From: Parerythrobacter sp. | GTDB lineage: Bacteria; Pseudomonadota; Alphaproteobacteria; Sphingomonadales; Sphingomonadaceae | Assembly: GCA_028289565.1 (NCBI GenBank) | Contig: JANQPE010000117.1 | Location: forward strand, 1-38,964 | Direction: 5' to 3' | DNA length: 38,964 bases | Shown: in pieces, positions 1-8,494 of the stretch | Layout: the number at the start of each line of letters is the position of its first letter | Position numbering within the stretch: position 1 is the first letter of the stretch | Notes under the pieces: generated by a model | Told to the model about the DNA's origin: nothing | What the model saw: only the letters and a program-made list of their open reading frames with translations | Databases searched by the model: none | Made by a program: the position numbers and the translations under genes

Positions 1-41
1 GCGTTAATGCGTCGGACACGATATGGTTGCCGTCAGTTTTA

Positions 42-73
42 CGGCCGCCGAGGTTCGAGAACCCCGACGGCCG
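42..73 (-). terminator. Strong hairpin downstream of the aceA transcript
   Basis: Read on the minus strand, two 14-nt arms pair across a 4-nt loop, with two G-U pairs. On the plus strand the same two positions would be A-C mismatches, so the structure fits a minus-strand RNA. It lies about 30 nt past the stop codon of the 61-residue gene. No U-tract follows, so it may be an atypical terminator or a 3'-end stabiliser. Confidence 0.4.
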
Positions 74-105
74 CGTCTCCTCCCCAGGAGATGTCTTCCG
101 ATCGA

Positions 106-291
106 TCAGCCATACGTGCCGAGCCGATGGTGCAGCGCATTGATCTTGGCCAACTCTTCGTGATCATCCGTAGTCTTGGCATGACTTGCCAACGCAACGC
201 GCAAGAGCCGGAAGTCGGCCGTCGAAAGGAGAGCGCGTGCGCGCGCCGGCTCCTTCGCCTGTTCCTTCGGTTTACTATCGGTATCGGTCAT
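106..291 (-). CDS. Small hypothetical protein, 61 aa, downstream of aceA
   Basis: A short, highly charged soluble protein with no recognised domain and no signal peptide or membrane segment. The N-terminal third is rich in Lys, Glu and Asp, and the rest could form one or two helices. The start is supported by a good Shine-Dalgarno sequence (GAGGAG) about seven bases before the ATG. It begins 55 nt after the aceA stop on the same strand, so it is probably co-transcribed with aceA. The overlapping plus-strand frames lack such a ribosome site and have an implausible Arg/Pro-rich composition. Function unknown. The call that it is a real gene rests on the ribosome site and position. Confidence 0.65.
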   Translation of the reverse strand: MTDTDSKPKEQAKEPARARALLSTADFRLLRVALASHAKTTDDHEELAKINALHHRLGTYG

Positions 292-346
292 TGGATTACT
301 CCTCGAATTGGCGCAGGCGGCTGCGAACCGGTCCGCACGGGCACCG

Positions 347-1945
347 TCAGGCAGCCGCGAACTGGTTCATGGTGTTGTCTTTACCGCCGGCCTTGAGTGC
401 CGCTTCTCCGGCAAAACTATCCTTGTGGTCGTCGCCTATGTCGGAGCCGGCCATGTTCTGATGCTTCACGCAAGCGATGCCCTGGCGGATCTCCTCGCGC
501 TGGACGTTTCTGACATAGCCCAGCATGGCTTCATCGCCGAAATAGCGCCTGGCGAGATTGTCCGTGCTGAGAGCGGCCGTGTGATAGGTCGGCAACGTGA
601 TGAGGTGGTGGAAGATGCCGGCCTGGGCTGCCGCATCCCGCTGGAAGGTGCGGATACGCTCGTCCGCCTCGGCAGCCAGTTCGGTCTCGTCGTAATCGAC
701 GCTCATCAGCCGGTCGCGATCGTAATCTGACATATCCTTCCCTTCACCAGCCCATGCGTCGTAAACCTGCTGGCGGAAATTGAGCGTCCAGTTGAAGCTC
801 GGCGAATTGTTATAGACCAGCTTGGCGTTGGGAATGACTTCGCGGATACGGTCCACCATCCCGCCGATCTGACCGATATGCGGTTTTTCCGTCTCGATCC
901 ACAACAGGTCGGCGCCGTTCTGCAGCGAGGTGATGCAGTCCAGCACGCACCGGTCTTCACCGGTTCCGGGACGGAACTGGTAGAGGTTCGACGGCAGCCG
1001 CTTGGGACGAAGCAGCTTACCTTCGCGACCAATGAAGACGTCGCCGTTCTTGATGTCAGCGGCATCGATTTCTTCGCAATCGAGGAAGCTGTTATACCGG
1101 TCGCCCAGGTCGCCTTCTTCCCTGGTGTAGGCGATCTGCTTGGTCAGCCCCGCTCCCAACGAATCGGTGCGGGCGACGATAATCCCTTCTTCGACTCCCA
1201 GTTCGAGAAAGGCATAACGGATCGCGCGGATCTTCTGGAGGAAGTCCTCGTGCGGAACGGTGACCTTGCCATCCTGATGGCCGCATTGTTTCTCGTCGGA
1301 AACCTGGTTCTCGATCTGCAAGGCACAGGCGCCCGCTTCGATCATCTTCTTGGCGAGCAGGTAAGTCGCTTCGGCATTGCCGAATCCCGCATCGATATCG
1401 GCAATGATCGGGACAACGTGCGTTTCGTAATTGTCAATCGCGGCCTCGATGCGCCTTACCTCGAGTTCATCGCCATTCTCCCGTGCGGCATCAAGGTCGC
1501 GGAACATCCCGCCCAACTCGCGGGCGTCGGCTTGCTTCAGAAAGGTATACAGTTCCTCGATCAGTGCGGGGACGCTGGTCTTTTCATGCATCGACTGGTC
1601 GGGCAGGGGGCCGAATTCGCTGCGAAGCGCCGCGACCATCCAGCCCGACAGATAGAGGTAACGCTGTTTCGTGCTGCCGAAATGCTTCTTGATCGAAATC
1701 ATCTTCTGCTGGGCGATAAACCCGTGCCAGCAACCGAGCGACTGGGTGTAGTTCGCAGGATCGGCATCGTAGGCTTCCATGTCCTGCCGCATGATCCGCG
1801 CGGTGTAGCGGGCAATATCGAGGCCGGTGCTGAAACGGTTTTGCAGTTGCATGCGGGTTGCGGCTTCGGCATCGATCGCGTTCCACGGCGCGCCCTGGCC
1901 GGTAATGGCCTGGTTCATGCGGTTGATCTTGGTCTGGTAGGTCAT
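347..1945 (-). CDS. aceA: Isocitrate lyase
   Basis: Cleaves isocitrate to succinate and glyoxylate, the first step of the glyoxylate bypass used for growth on acetate or fatty acids; cytosolic. The 532-residue protein matches the longer bacterial isocitrate lyase class. The catalytic loop reads KQCGH at residues 219-223, with the catalytic Cys at 221, the variant found in that class rather than the KKCGH of E. coli. The chosen ATG gives MTYQTKINRM and has a GGAG ribosome site just upstream. An in-frame ATG 14 codons earlier has its GGAGGG only one base away, too close to be used. The gene is divergent from a RamB/ScfR-type regulator, which probably controls it. A perfect 15-bp palindrome lies in the leader. 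Identity is secure. Confidence 0.97.
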   Translation of the reverse strand: MTYQTKINRMNQAITGQGAPWNAIDAEAATRMQLQNRFSTGLDIARYTARIMRQDMEAYDADPANYTQSLGCWHGFIAQQKMISIKKHFGSTKQRYLYLSGWMVAALRSEFGPLPDQSMHEKTSVPALIEELYTFLKQADARELGGMFRDLDAARENGDELEVRRIEAAIDNYETHVVPIIADIDAGFGNAEATYLLAKKMIEAGACALQIENQVSDEKQCGHQDGKVTVPHEDFLQKIRAIRYAFLELGVEEGIIVARTDSLGAGLTKQIAYTREEGDLGDRYNSFLDCEEIDAADIKNGDVFIGREGKLLRPKRLPSNLYQFRPGTGEDRCVLDCITSLQNGADLLWIETEKPHIGQIGGMVDRIREVIPNAKLVYNNSPSFNWTLNFRQQVYDAWAGEGKDMSDYDRDRLMSVDYDETELAAEADERIRTFQRDAAAQAGIFHHLITLPTYHTAALSTDNLARRYFGDEAMLGYVRNVQREEIRQGIACVKHQNMAGSDIGDDHKDSFAGEAALKAGGKDNTMNQFAAA

Positions 1946-1967
1946 TGGTTTCTCCGGGGAGCACTTT

Positions 1968-1982
1968 GCTTGTCTGACAAGC
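1968..1982. repeat. 15-bp perfect palindrome in the aceA leader
   Basis: GCTTGTC and GACAAGC flank a single central base. The element sits 23 bp before the aceA ATG and just upstream of its ribosome site. It could be a protein-binding site or a small mRNA hairpin affecting aceA translation. Confidence 0.5.
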
Positions 1983-2018
1983 TTCATCCCTCCGGAATTT
2001 CCAAAATAACATAAAAAA

Positions 2019-2090
2019 TTACAAACTAACTTGTCTTATAGCATGTGGACTGGCATAACTTTTTGTAAATCTGTAAAGAAAGTTACAAAA
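2019..2090. promoter_or_regulatory. Divergent aceA / regulator control region with TTACAAA half-sites
   Basis: Three near-identical half-sites are visible: TTACAAA at 2019-2025, TTTTGTAA at 2061-2068 and TTACAAAA at 2083-2090. The last two form a perfect 8-bp inverted repeat with a 14-bp spacer, and the third overlaps the first base of the regulator's ATG. A candidate regulator promoter is TTGTCT (2031-2036), 17 bp, CATAAC (2054-2059). A candidate aceA -10, TATAAG, lies on the minus strand at 2040-2035. Each promoter would therefore have a half-site near its start point. ScfR/PccR proteins are known to bind TTTGCAAA-type repeats, which these resemble. Assignment to this regulator is inference. 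Confidence 0.55.
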
Positions 2091-3472
2091 TGACTGAAGG
2101 TGCATTGTTTGCCGGTTCCGCCTTGCGACGCTTGCGCAAGAAAGAAGGTCTTACGCAAGCGGCCATGGCTGCCCGGCTTTCGATCTCACCCAGCTATCTG
2201 AATCTGATCGAGCGCAACAGACGGCCATTGTCCGCGCGGGTGATCGTCCAGGTGGTCGAGCAATTCGATTTCGATCCGCGCCGATTGCGCGACGATGAAC
2301 AGGTAGGCGGCGTGGATGGCATTGCCCGGCGTTTGTCGGACCAGCGTTTTTCCGACCTCGATATCGACCGCGAGGAGATTGCGGAATTCCTTTCCGCAAC
2401 GCCCCATATCGCTTCCGCCCTGGCAAGGTTGTATGATCAGGCCGGAGGGGCAGACGAGGGCGGGGCGGATCCGCTGGCCGCGTCGCGCCACGAGATAGAA
2501 CGGTGGCGCAATCATTTCATCGATCTCGATGCCGCGGCGGAAGAGCTTGCCGACGAATTGCGGCTTTCGCGGGCTGATCTGGGGGCTGCATTGGCGGATC
2601 GCTTGCGCGACAGGCATCAGATTACGGTCCGAATCCTGCCACGCGAAGTAATGCCCGATGCCCTGCGTCGTCTCGACCTGCATGCGCGGCAGTTGCAATT
2701 GTCCGAAATGCTGGAGCCGGCTTCGCGCAATTTTCAAATTGCGCTGCAATTGGGCCAGTTGGAGCAGCGAGAAGCCATTTCCAATATCGCGGCCGGGGTA
2801 CAGTTTGTCGAGGATGCCGCACGCCATCTGTTCGAACGGCACCTGCAGGGCTATTTTGCTGCTGCCCTGTTGATGCCCTATTCGCGTTTCCTGCGGGCCT
2901 GCGAGGCGACGGGATACGATTTCCCGGTCCTCATGCGCAGATTCGGGGTCAGTTTCGAACAACTCGCGCATCGCCTGACCACGCTGCAGCGGGTAGGACA
3001 ACGCGGTGCGCCGTTTTTCATGGCGAGGATCGATCGCGCGGGGCAATTCTCGAAGCGTTTTGCCGGAGCCAGTGGAGCGACCTTGCTGGAAAGCGATGAT
3101 AGCTGCCCGCTATGGGTGCTTCATCAGGCTTTCGAGCGGCCCGCCGATTGGTCGGTGCAACAGGTGATCCTGGACGATCCTGGTGCCGGTCCGGCACATT
3201 GGTTGACCGTTGCACGGGTCGTCGAGGGGAGCGGGTCGCCGGGAGAAGCGCGCTTTGCCGTTGTTGTTGGGGTCGAAGCGAAATTCGCATCGGAACTGGC
3301 AATGGGCAAGGGCGTAACGCTCAGGAAGGAAGACGCGCAGCCGATCGGGATGGGGTGCCGTAACTGCCATCGCAGCGAGTGCCGTCAGCGCTCCTTGCCA
3401 CCACGATCAGCCGCTCTTCGGTTCGAGCGAATGAAGCGAGGTGTGACGCCGTTTTCCTTCGACGCAGCGTGA
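2090..3472 (+). CDS. RamB/ScfR-type XRE transcriptional regulator (short-chain acyl-CoA sensing family)
   Basis: A 460-residue regulator with an XRE helix-turn-helix at about residues 9-65 (ALRRLRKKEGLTQAAMAARL followed by the SPSYLNLIERN recognition part), a middle ImmA/IrrE-like region, and the C-terminal ScfR/DUF2083 domain carrying a CxxCx4C cluster at residues 423, 426 and 431. Relatives are RamB of actinobacteria, which controls aceA, and PccR of Rhodobacter, which responds to propionyl-CoA. Its divergent placement beside isocitrate lyase indicates that it controls the glyoxylate bypass. A TTACAAAA half-site overlaps its own start codon, which suggests autoregulation. The ribosome site is weak (AAAGAAAG). 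Family placement is firm; the effector is not known from the sequence. Confidence 0.9.
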   Translation: MTEGALFAGSALRRLRKKEGLTQAAMAARLSISPSYLNLIERNRRPLSARVIVQVVEQFDFDPRRLRDDEQVGGVDGIARRLSDQRFSDLDIDREEIAEFLSATPHIASALARLYDQAGGADEGGADPLAASRHEIERWRNHFIDLDAAAEELADELRLSRADLGAALADRLRDRHQITVRILPREVMPDALRRLDLHARQLQLSEMLEPASRNFQIALQLGQLEQREAISNIAAGVQFVEDAARHLFERHLQGYFAAALLMPYSRFLRACEATGYDFPVLMRRFGVSFEQLAHRLTTLQRVGQRGAPFFMARIDRAGQFSKRFAGASGATLLESDDSCPLWVLHQAFERPADWSVQQVILDDPGAGPAHWLTVARVVEGSGSPGEARFAVVVGVEAKFASELAMGKGVTLRKEDAQPIGMGCRNCHRSECRQRSLPPRSAALRFERMKRGVTPFSFDAA

Positions 3473-3627
3473 TGCGGTCGCAGCGTGACGCTGTCATTCG
3501 AAAATTAGGAGAACGCTAACCATCGAAGCGCCGTGAATGCCTCGCTTTTGCGGTGGTTGTAAAATTTACCGACATTTCACTTCTCTATCCTAACCCGGCG
3601 ATCCGCGAAGAAATGCCGGGTGACCTG

Positions 3628-5013
3628 ATGATCCGACTGTTCAAACACTATATTCCACATGCCGTGCTCTTGCTTGGCTTGCTCGACTTGCTGTTGCTGT
3701 TCGTGGCGGGCGAGCTGGGCTGGCACTTGCGTGTGTCGCAGATTAGCATCGATCAGGGCTATATCACCGATAGGATGGCGCAGCTTACGGGTTTTGCGCT
3801 CGTCGTATGGATCGCGATGATTTCCGTAGGGGTGTATGGCAGCGAGGCCTTGCGTTCGATGCGTTTTGCCTGCGCGCGCTTGCTTGTTGCCGTGAGCATC
3901 GGAATCATAACCCTCGCAGCCCTTGAACTCATCTTGCCCGAACTGGCGTTCTGGCGCTCTATGCTGTTCTACACGATGGCGATCGCCATGGTGCTGCTCG
4001 GTCTTGACCGGCTTCTGATCGGCAGTCTTCTGGGAACCTCGGCGTTCCGCCGCCGGGTGATGGTGCTGGGGGCGGGGTTGCGCGCCGATCGCTTGCGCAA
4101 GCTTTCGCAGCGGCCGGGATCGGGTTTCGCCATCGTTTCCTACATTGGCATGACCGATGCCAAGCGCGTGGTAGAAGAGGCGATCTCGCGCGATGCCTTG
4201 CACGACCTTGGCGATTTCGTCGAAATTCTGGGCGTCAGCGAGGTGGTGCTGGCAATTGAGGAGCGGCGCAATGCGTTGCCGCTCAAAGATCTCCTGCGGA
4301 TCAAGACGATGGGCGTCCATGTCAACGACTTCAGCAGCTTCATGGAACGTGAAACGGGCCGGGTGGATCTCGATACCGTCAATCCCAGCTGGCTGATTTT
4401 TTCCGACGGGTTTTCTTCCAGCCGGATGCTGTCGAGCGCGGCCAAGCGCGTATTCGATATCATCGCCAGCATCATGCTGTTGCTGGCGACACTGCCGCTG
4501 ATTGCGCTATTCGCGTTGCTGGTGAAGCTCGACAGCAGGGGGCCGGCTTTCTTCCGGCAGCGGAGGGTAGGCCTTTACGGCCAGCCTTTTGATGTCATCA
4601 AGCTGCGCTCGATGCGCATCGATGCGGAAAAGGACGGTGCGAAGTGGGCGGAGAAGGACGATCCGCGGATTACGCGCCTCGGACGCTTCATTCGCAAGGT
4701 GCGTATCGATGAATTGCCGCAAGCCTGGAGCGTGCTCAAGGGCGAGATGAGTTTTGTCGGTCCGCGCCCCGAAGTACCGAAATTCGTCGACGATCTCGAA
4801 GACAAGCTTCCCTATTACGCCGAACGGCACATGATGAAGCCCGGCATTACCGGATGGGCGCAGATCAACTATCCCTATGGCGCATCGATCGAGGATTCGC
4901 GCCATAAGCTCGAATACGACCTCTATTACGCCAAGAACTATACGCCCTTCCTTGATCTGCTGATCCTGCTCCAGACCTTGCGTGTGGTGCTTTGGCCGGA
5001 GGGCGCGCGCTGA
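3628..5013 (+). CDS. PEP-CTERM-associated sugar transferase (EpsB-type, polyprenyl glycosylphosphotransferase)
   Basis: A membrane sugar-phosphate transferase of the TIGR03013 kind, expected to load the first sugar phosphate onto undecaprenyl phosphate for exopolysaccharide synthesis. About four hydrophobic helices occupy the first 140 residues, followed by a Rossmann-like central region (RRRVMVLGAG) and a bacterial sugar-transferase domain. That domain shows KRVFDIIASIMLL, the FRQRRVG segment, the KLRSM segment, RIDELPQ and FVGPRPE, all typical catalytic-region motifs. The chosen start MIRLFKHYIP gives 461 residues, the usual family length; a GTG 25 codons upstream would add an unlikely soluble leader. 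It heads an operon with prsK and prsR. No exosortase is in the window, so the PEP-CTERM link rests on the family and its partners. Confidence 0.88.
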   Translation: MIRLFKHYIPHAVLLLGLLDLLLLFVAGELGWHLRVSQISIDQGYITDRMAQLTGFALVVWIAMISVGVYGSEALRSMRFACARLLVAVSIGIITLAALELILPELAFWRSMLFYTMAIAMVLLGLDRLLIGSLLGTSAFRRRVMVLGAGLRADRLRKLSQRPGSGFAIVSYIGMTDAKRVVEEAISRDALHDLGDFVEILGVSEVVLAIEERRNALPLKDLLRIKTMGVHVNDFSSFMERETGRVDLDTVNPSWLIFSDGFSSSRMLSSAAKRVFDIIASIMLLLATLPLIALFALLVKLDSRGPAFFRQRRVGLYGQPFDVIKLRSMRIDAEKDGAKWAEKDDPRITRLGRFIRKVRIDELPQAWSVLKGEMSFVGPRPEVPKFVDDLEDKLPYYAERHMMKPGITGWAQINYPYGASIEDSRHKLEYDLYYAKNYTPFLDLLILLQTLRVVLWPEGAR

Positions 5014-7130
5014 TGTCGATCGTTGCAATCGGATGGAGCCTTGCCGGTTTCGCGCTTTACCTCACCGGGGCCGCAATCTGCGCCCTGTCGGCGATTTGGC
5101 TCGCGCGCAAGGGGGACCGCTTCCGGTCCGAGCGTGGCGCGACGATAGTCGCGCTATCGCTTACGGCGGCATGGTGCGTGTCTGTTGCCGCGCTGGGCCT
5201 CGTATCGCCGATCGTGATGGTAGCCGAGGTGGCCAGGAACCTTGCCTGGATCTATGTCCTCTATCGCCTCTTCGCCATCGACGGGCGACATGAAAGCCTC
5301 GCGCCGATACGGCCTGTGGCCATCGCGCTCGGCTTCGTCGAGGGCCTCCAGCTTGCCCTGTTCACGATCGGCTCGCGCTTTGCGATTACTCCGGAACTGG
5401 CGTGGCTCGTGTTTCAGGTCAGCGCGATGTTCCATGTGCTCGTTGCGATCGGTTCGCTGGTGCTGCTGCATAACCTCTATGCCGGTGCGGTCCCCGCGAC
5501 ACGCCAGGCCTTGCGCTGGAGCGCGGCGGCCCTGGCGGGATTGTGGGCGTTCGATCTGAATCTTTATACCGTCGCATATCTCGGCGGCGGCATTCCTGTG
5601 GAGCTGGCTGCGTTGCGAGGGATCGTGACCAGCCTGATGGCCGTGCCGCTCCTTGTCGGTTTCAGTTCGGCTTCCGCCGCACTGCGTCTCAGGCCTTCGC
5701 GGACTCTCGCCTTCCAGTCTTTCTCGCTTATCATCCTGGGCGGTTACCTGCTGCTGATGGTGGGTATCGCTCAGTCGCTCAGCATGCTGGGTGATGACCT
5801 TGGGCGGCTGACCCAGGTAAGCTTCGTGTTCGCGGCGAGTGTCGTTGCCCTGTTCTGGCTCCCATCCAACCGGCTGCGCGGCTGGTTGCGAGTGACGGTC
5901 GTCAAGCATTTGTTTCAGTACCGCTATGACTATCGCGCCGAATGGCTGCGCTTCACCCAGACGATCGGCAGCGCGGGTGAAGCGGATGATACGCTCGCCG
6001 AACGCCTCGTGAAGGCCATGGCCGACATTACTGACAGCCCGTCCGGCCTGCTATTGCAGCCCGAAGAGGATGGTGGATTCAGCCTGGCGGCTCGATGGCG
6101 CTGGAAATCGCTTGCCGTTCCGGCGGATTCGATCCCGGCCGAACTTGCCGCGCTGCTGCAACGCAAAGGGTTCGTGCTCAACTTCGATGAAATCCGGTTG
6201 GGGCATGATCGCTGGGGGGAGGCGGAACTGGTTCCGTCGTGGTTGCTTGAAGACAGGAACTGCTGGGCGCTGGTGCCGCTGCTCCATTTCGATCACCTGA
6301 CGGGTATCATCGTGCTTGCGAGGCCGGCTATCGCCCGCGATCTCGACTGGGAGGATTACGACCTGCTTCGCGTGGTCGGGCGGCAGCTTGCCAGCTACCT
6401 CGCGGAGAAAGCCGGGCAGGAAGCACTGATGGAAGCGGCGCGGTTCGACGAATTCAGCCGGCGCATCGCATTCGTCATGCATGATATCAAGAACCTCGCC
6501 AGCCAGCTTTCACTGCTTGCACGCAATGCGGAAAAACACGCCGACAAGCCCGAATTCCGGGCCGACATGCTCGTCACCTTGCGCAACAGCGCGGACAAGC
6601 TTAACGCTCTGCTGTCTCGCTTGGGACGATATGGAAGCAGCGGTGCCGAGGCGCGGAGTTCGTTGCGCCTCGTCGACCTGGCTACCCGTGTAGCAAGGCA
6701 TTTCGAGACCGCGCACAAGGTGGAGATCATTGCCGGCGCAGATCCCATGGTGCTCGCCGCGCCCGAAGGTCTCGAGCAGGCGCTTGCCCACCTCGTCCAG
6801 AACGCTGTGGATGCGAGCGAAGACGCCATGCCGGTCTATCTCGATATTTCGAGCGATGGGATGCGTGGCAAGATCGAGGTGGTCGATTCCGGACGCGGGA
6901 TGAGTCCTGAATTCGTCCGCACCGGCCTGTTCAAACCGTTCGTGTCTTCAAAAACCGCTGGCTTCGGTATCGGCGCGTTCGAAGCTCGCGAGCTGATCCG
7001 CTCGATGGGCGGGCGACTCGAAGTGGAATCGCGCGAAGGTCTCGGCACGAGGTTCGCTGCGAGCCTGCCTCTCGCGGATACCGCCACCTTGATCGAACAC
7101 CATGACAATTTCGAAACGGAGGTTGCCTGA
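5013..7130 (+). CDS. prsK: PEP-CTERM system sensor histidine kinase PrsK
   Basis: A 705-residue membrane histidine kinase matching the PrsK family, which pairs with PrsR to control exosortase/exopolysaccharide genes. The first ~290 residues form many hydrophobic helices. A GAF-like sensing region follows (about residues 310-470). The phospho-acceptor site is MHDIKNLASQL with His490. The ATPase domain shows the N-box (HLVQNAVDAS), VVDSGRGMS and GFGIGAFEARELI. The ATG overlaps the stop of the transferase gene (TGATG), with GGAGG about ten bases before it, so the genes are translationally coupled. Its own stop overlaps the prsR start the same way. An upstream TTG is possible but less likely. Confidence 0.92.
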   Translation: MSIVAIGWSLAGFALYLTGAAICALSAIWLARKGDRFRSERGATIVALSLTAAWCVSVAALGLVSPIVMVAEVARNLAWIYVLYRLFAIDGRHESLAPIRPVAIALGFVEGLQLALFTIGSRFAITPELAWLVFQVSAMFHVLVAIGSLVLLHNLYAGAVPATRQALRWSAAALAGLWAFDLNLYTVAYLGGGIPVELAALRGIVTSLMAVPLLVGFSSASAALRLRPSRTLAFQSFSLIILGGYLLLMVGIAQSLSMLGDDLGRLTQVSFVFAASVVALFWLPSNRLRGWLRVTVVKHLFQYRYDYRAEWLRFTQTIGSAGEADDTLAERLVKAMADITDSPSGLLLQPEEDGGFSLAARWRWKSLAVPADSIPAELAALLQRKGFVLNFDEIRLGHDRWGEAELVPSWLLEDRNCWALVPLLHFDHLTGIIVLARPAIARDLDWEDYDLLRVVGRQLASYLAEKAGQEALMEAARFDEFSRRIAFVMHDIKNLASQLSLLARNAEKHADKPEFRADMLVTLRNSADKLNALLSRLGRYGSSGAEARSSLRLVDLATRVARHFETAHKVEIIAGADPMVLAAPEGLEQALAHLVQNAVDASEDAMPVYLDISSDGMRGKIEVVDSGRGMSPEFVRTGLFKPFVSSKTAGFGIGAFEARELIRSMGGRLEVESREGLGTRFAASLPLADTATLIEHHDNFETEVA

Positions 7131-8494
7131 TGGCACAAGCGAAACCGAAATTGCTGGTCGTCGAGGATGACGAGGGCCTGCAGGCACAGCTCAAATGGGC
7201 CTATGAGGATTTCGATGTCGTCATTGCGGGCGATCGCGAATCCGCCCTGACGGCACTTCGCTCCGAAGAACCGGCCGTTATTACGCTCGACCTCGGCCTT
7301 CCGCCGGATCCCGACGGCACGACTGAAGGGTTCGCCGTGCTGGATGCGATCATGGCGCTCAAACCCGATGCCAAGGTCATTGTCGCTTCGGGTCACGGTG
7401 CCCGTGAGAGTGCCTTGCAGGCGATCGAAAGCGGGGCATACGATTTCTACCAGAAGCCGGTCGATATCGAAGCGCTTGGCCTGATTGTCCGGCGGGCCTT
7501 GAATCTTCACCGGATCGAGGAGGAGAACCGCCGCCTGCTGCATCGTTCCGGGGACGACAACACCGTGCTCGGCGGTTTGATCACCGGGGCTCCCGAAATG
7601 GTCAAGGTCGCCCGAACGGTCGAACGCGTCGCCAATACCAATGTTTCGGTTATGCTGCTTGGTGCAAGCGGCACGGGCAAGGAGTTGTTGGCCCGGGGGC
7701 TGCACAATGTCAGCGGTCGGTCCGACGGGGCTTTTGTCGCCATCAATTGCGCGGCTATCCCCGAGAACCTGCTCGAAAGCGAATTGTTCGGTCACGAGAA
7801 AGGCGCCTTTACCGGGGCTGTTAAAACCACCGAAGGCAAGATCGAGCAGGCCCATGGCGGCACGTTATTCCTCGACGAAGTCGGTGACATTCCGCTCGCT
7901 CTCCAGGTCAAGTTGCTACGCTTCCTGCAGGAACGGACCATCGAACGGATCGGCGGGCGCAAGCAGATAGCGGTCGATACAAGGATCGTATGCGCTACCC
8001 ATCAGAACCTCGAAGCCATGATCGGCGAAGGGCAATTCCGTGAAGATCTGTTCTATCGCCTTGCCGAAATCGTGGTGAATATCCCGCCCCTGTCCGATCG
8101 AGCGGGCGATGCAGTTTTGCTGGCGAAGTCTTTCCTGCACAAGTTCGCCATCGAAATGGGTGCCAAGGTAAAGGGCTTTGCGCCCGACGCGCTCGAAGCG
8201 ATCGATGGGTGGAACTGGCCGGGCAATGTGCGTGAGTTGGAAAATCGCGTGAAGCGTGCGGTCATCATGGCCGATGGCAAGCTTGTCTCGGCAGAGGATT
8301 TGGATCTCGAAAGCGCGGAGAGCGAAGATGAGCAGCCGCTCAACCTGAAATGCGCGCGTGAGAAGGCCGACCGCAAGGTCATCCGGCATGCACTCGCTCG
8401 GACCGAAGGCAATATATCCAGCACCGCCAAGCTGCTCGGTATTAGTCGCCCGACTCTGTACGACTTGCTCAAGCAGTATGATTTGCAGGGCTGA
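7130..8494 (+). CDS. prsR: PEP-CTERM system response regulator PrsR (sigma-54 activator)
   Basis: A 454-residue NtrC-type response regulator. The receiver domain (residues ~7-125) has the acidic pocket VEDDEG, phospho-acceptor Asp54 and Lys109. The AAA+ domain has Walker A GASGTGKE at 178-185 and the sigma-54 contact loop GAFTGA at 225-230. The C-terminal Fis-type helix-turn-helix includes NISSTAKLLGISRPTLYDLL. The intact GAFTGA loop means it should activate sigma-54 promoters. The ATG overlaps the prsK stop with a GGAGG site upstream. PrsK is the obvious partner. Targets are expected to be PEP-CTERM or polysaccharide genes; I could not identify a -24/-12 promoter in front of this operon. Confidence 0.93.
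   Translation: MAQAKPKLLVVEDDEGLQAQLKWAYEDFDVVIAGDRESALTALRSEEPAVITLDLGLPPDPDGTTEGFAVLDAIMALKPDAKVIVASGHGARESALQAIESGAYDFYQKPVDIEALGLIVRRALNLHRIEEENRRLLHRSGDDNTVLGGLITGAPEMVKVARTVERVANTNVSVMLLGASGTGKELLARGLHNVSGRSDGAFVAINCAAIPENLLESELFGHEKGAFTGAVKTTEGKIEQAHGGTLFLDEVGDIPLALQVKLLRFLQERTIERIGGRKQIAVDTRIVCATHQNLEAMIGEGQFREDLFYRLAEIVVNIPPLSDRAGDAVLLAKSFLHKFAIEMGAKVKGFAPDALEAIDGWNWPGNVRELENRVKRAVIMADGKLVSAEDLDLESAESEDEQPLNLKCAREKADRKVIRHALARTEGNISSTAKLLGISRPTLYDLLKQYDLQG

Noticed and set aside
878-2014. Long plus-strand frame (378 codons) opposite aceA
   Set aside because: It lies fully antisense to a secure isocitrate lyase gene, has no ribosome site and no recognisable domain; it is a GC-rich shadow frame.
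3473-3627. Sigma-54 (-24/-12) promoter for the prs operon
   Set aside because: I looked for a GG-N10-GC element with TGGC/TTGC context and found no good match in this stretch.
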